DNA from: Oscillospiraceae bacterium
Lineage (GTDB): Bacteria > Bacillota > Clostridia > Oscillospirales > Oscillospiraceae
Assembly (NCBI GenBank): GCA_009786775.1
Contig: WQRL01000084.1
Location: 1-7,234 of the forward strand
Direction: 5' to 3'
DNA length: 7,234 nucleotides
Of this stretch, positions 5,298-7,234 are shown one piece after another. Both the position numbers and the translations under genes were made by a program. Each line of letters opens with the position of its first letter. Position 1 is the first letter of the stretch. Under the pieces are notes generated by a model. The model was not told the DNA's origin and searched no databases. It saw nothing but the letters and a program-made list of their open reading frames with translations.

Positions 5298-6506
5298 ATG
5301 ACTAAACCTGAACTTTTATCACCTGCCAGGGATGCTGAGCAGCTCATAATGGCTCTCACATTCGGCGCAGACGCGGTGTACATGGGTGGCTTGCAGTTTG
5401 GGCTGCGTGCCTCTGCGGGTAATTTCGGCAGCGAGGACATGGCTGAGGCCATCAAAGTTTGCCATTCCCACGGGGTCAGGGCGTATATTACCTGTAATGC
5501 CGTAATGAACAATGACGACGCCCATGCCTTACCTGCTTTTCTTGAAGAACTTGAGTCCGCCGGTGCCGATGCTGTAATAGTGTCGGACATCGGCGCACTT
5601 GCGCTCTCCCGCAAATATGCCCCATCTGTGGAGGCGCATATCAGCACTCAAGCAGGTGTATTTAATTTTGAAACGGCCAAGGCTCTGCACGCAATGGGTG
5701 CTTCACGTGTAATTTTGGCCCGTGAGCTAACTCTCAAAGAGATTGCCGTAATGCGTGAAAACATTCCGCAAGAACTTGAGCTGGAGGCATTTGTACACGG
5801 TGCAATGTGCGTGGCTATCTCAGGCAGGTGCTTGCTTTCAAGTTACCTAACAGGCAGGGACGCCAACAAGGGGGCCTGTGCTCAACCCTGCCGCTGGAAG
5901 TACAGCCTTGTAGAGCATCAGCGCCCCGGCGAGTATTTTGACATAACCGAGGGAGAGGGAACATACATAATGAATTCCCGGGATCTCTGCCTCATTGACC
6001 ATATAAAGGAGCTCACAGACGCAGGGCTCAGCAGTCTCAAAATTGAAGGGCGCATGAAATCTGCGTACTATGCAGCCGCCATAACAAATGCTTACCGCAA
6101 GGCGATTGATGCCGCAGCCTCTGCACAGCCCCTCAAGGAGGTCTGGCGAAACGAGGTAAATAAAGTCAGCCACAGAGAGTATTCCACCGGCTTCTATTTC
6201 GATCCGGGCGGCCCCGGCCAGTACCACGGAGACTCCATGTACCGCTCCGACTGTGATGTTGTCGCTGTGGTTGAAAGCTGTGATAACGAGGGTAACGCCG
6301 TGCTATCCCAGCGCAACAAATTCTTCAAAGGCGACACCGTAGAGCTTCTAACACCTAATGACGAGCCAGTATCATTCACCGCTGAAACCATCCTCGGTGC
6401 AGACGGCAAAGAACTTGACTCAACACCTCACGCCAAAATGAAGCTGCAAATTAAGTTGCCGTTTTTTGCCCCGCAGTATTCTATTCTTAGAAAGTCGAGG
6501 ATCTAA
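5298..6506 (+). CDS. peptidase U32 family protein, probable TrhP-type tRNA uridine 5-hydroxylation factor
   Basis: 402 residues from ATG 5298. U32 proteins are named as peptidases, but YegQ-like members (TrhP) are needed for prephenate-dependent 5-hydroxyuridine formation at tRNA position 34. The N-terminal PELLSPARDAEQLIMALTFGADAVYMGG is the family opening. EAFVHGAMCVAISGRCLLS at 163-181 fits the classical U32 signature residue for residue. It continues into GACAQPCRWKY at 192-202 and NSRDLCLIDHI, then LKIEGRMKSAYY. Cys171, Cys178, Cys194 and Cys231 have nearly the spacing of the four [4Fe-4S] ligands of the relative UbiU, so a cluster is likely. The C-terminal part, about 310-402, is the beta-rich YegQ-type domain. 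Its position downstream of mltG agrees with the Bacillus yrrL...yrrN-yrrO order. Collagenase-like protease activity is the older, less likely reading. Confidence 0.88.
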   Translation: MTKPELLSPARDAEQLIMALTFGADAVYMGGLQFGLRASAGNFGSEDMAEAIKVCHSHGVRAYITCNAVMNNDDAHALPAFLEELESAGADAVIVSDIGALALSRKYAPSVEAHISTQAGVFNFETAKALHAMGASRVILARELTLKEIAVMRENIPQELELEAFVHGAMCVAISGRCLLSSYLTGRDANKGACAQPCRWKYSLVEHQRPGEYFDITEGEGTYIMNSRDLCLIDHIKELTDAGLSSLKIEGRMKSAYYAAAITNAYRKAIDAAASAQPLKEVWRNEVNKVSHREYSTGFYFDPGGPGQYHGDSMYRSDCDVVAVVESCDNEGNAVLSQRNKFFKGDTVELLTPNDEPVSFTAETILGADGKELDSTPHAKMKLQIKLPFFAPQYSILRKSRI

Positions 6507-6510
6507 ATTT

Positions 6511-7234
6511 ATGAGCGACCAAAATTTGACCAAAAGCAAAAACGGAGCCATCTTTAAGCGGGTGGCTGCCATTATAATGCTCATCTCCTTTGGCTGTGCA
6601 ATGTGGGTGCATTTAGCGCTCCGCTCACCGGTTGAGACTGACGATAATGTTGTCGGCCTATTCGTCGAATATGACGAACTCTGGCGTATCGCCAATACAA
6701 GCCGTGATTTGGAGCTTTATGATATGATGCGCATGGCCTTTGAGGCAGGTGCCACAGGCCTTGTCGTCAGGGAGAGGATTCTGGCTGAATGGGAAATCGC
6801 AGGCGATGTCATATCCATGTTCGGCAGCCAGCTTATGTTTCACCTGGAAATGCGTTATGGCGAAGATGCCCAAAATGCTGTCCCAGGCATTACCATATCC
6901 CCTGATGGGACATACATTCTGACCCGCAACGAAAGGCTGCACGAGCAGTTATTTTCACTTTTGGAAGCCAAGGAACGCTATCCCACTGCATTTGTGCTGG
7001 GTGACTACTTGGGCCTAGCTACTAACATGCACTCTGTTGAGAGAGCCTTCTTAGGCTTGGGCTTCCCTCTCGACGACCTTGAGATGGCCGCCGAAATAGG
7101 CTTTTACATCCTGCCCAGGCTCCGCACATGGGAGCCTGTCACAGAGGTAAACTTAGCTGAAACCTGGCGCTGGGTGCAGAAAATCCCCAATGTCGTGGCC
7201 ATCGGCTTTAATGACTCCACCGTCCCCGGCGGCG
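6511..7234 (+). CDS. DUF5693-like membrane-anchored protein, 3'-truncated by the window end
   Basis: Open from ATG 6511 to the last base (241 codons plus one base) with no stop. GAGGA at 6497-6501 lies 9 nt upstream, and the gene begins 4 bp after the U32 stop, so they probably share a transcript. Residues 1-17 are polar to basic, followed by one membrane helix at about 18-37 (VAAIIMLISFGCAMWVHLAL). The rest appears extracytoplasmic: VVGLFVEYDELWRIA at 47-61, FEAGATGLVVRE, TYILTRNERL, GLGFPLDDLEMAAEIGFYILPRLRTWEP and VVAIGFNDSTVPG. This pattern resembles the N-terminal half of DUF5693 proteins, multi-pass Bacillota proteins often encoded next to csaB (polysaccharide pyruvyl transferase). Function is unknown and the family match is from memory. 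The missing C-terminal part would be expected to carry further membrane helices. Confidence 0.72.
   Translation, partial: MSDQNLTKSKNGAIFKRVAAIIMLISFGCAMWVHLALRSPVETDDNVVGLFVEYDELWRIANTSRDLELYDMMRMAFEAGATGLVVRERILAEWEIAGDVISMFGSQLMFHLEMRYGEDAQNAVPGITISPDGTYILTRNERLHEQLFSLLEAKERYPTAFVLGDYLGLATNMHSVERAFLGLGFPLDDLEMAAEIGFYILPRLRTWEPVTEVNLAETWRWVQKIPNVVAIGFNDSTVPGG

Noticed and set aside
5270..5647. 125-residue minus-strand ORF opposite the start of the U32 gene
   Set aside because: The sense strand carries a clear U32 N-terminus, and the antisense product is low-complexity Ser/Ala-rich without motifs.

Overview
The window looks like an ordinary chromosomal segment of a low-to-mid GC Bacillota, most likely of the class Clostridia. 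This is inferred from the gene families present (XpaC-like membrane protein, TagA/WecG glycosyltransferase, a Clostridia-type thymidylate kinase, MltG with a long cytosolic extension, a U32 TrhP-type protein, a DUF5693-like protein), from the Shine-Dalgarno sites and from the standard stop codons (TAG, TAA, TGA). All recognisable genes lie on the + strand and are closely packed. No RNA gene, insertion sequence, CRISPR array or phage gene was seen.

Layout. 1-53 is probably the tail of an upstream gene. 50-1582 encodes an XpaC-like membrane protein with an unusual Ala/Gln-rich 11-residue repeat. 1634-2359 encodes a TagA/WecG/CpsF-family glycosyltransferase. After an 83-bp gap with a perfect GCAA-tetraloop hairpin comes a tight block: tmk (2443-3123), 5-formyltetrahydrofolate cyclo-ligase (3130-3699) and mltG (3686-5233, TTG start, overlapping the previous gene by 14 bp). 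A 64-bp gap leads to a peptidase-U32/TrhP-type protein (5298-6504 plus stop). The window ends inside a DUF5693-like membrane-anchored protein (6511 onward).

Themes. The window mixes envelope genes (TagA/WecG, MltG, DUF5693-like, XpaC-like) with nucleotide and one-carbon genes (tmk, cyclo-ligase) and a tRNA-modification gene (TrhP type). The tmk/cyclo-ligase/mltG block is probably co-transcribed and translationally coupled, from its 6-bp spacing and 14-bp overlap. The mltG-then-U32 order recalls the Bacillus yrrL-yrrM-yrrN-yrrO neighbourhood, but with the methyltransferase missing. DUF5693 and TagA/WecG genes often flank csaB in Bacillota, so a csaB-like gene just past the right edge is a reasonable guess.

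I did not find a clearly new biological system. The parts that known families explain least are the low-complexity, repeat-bearing regions of the first protein and of MltG, and the structured gap before tmk.
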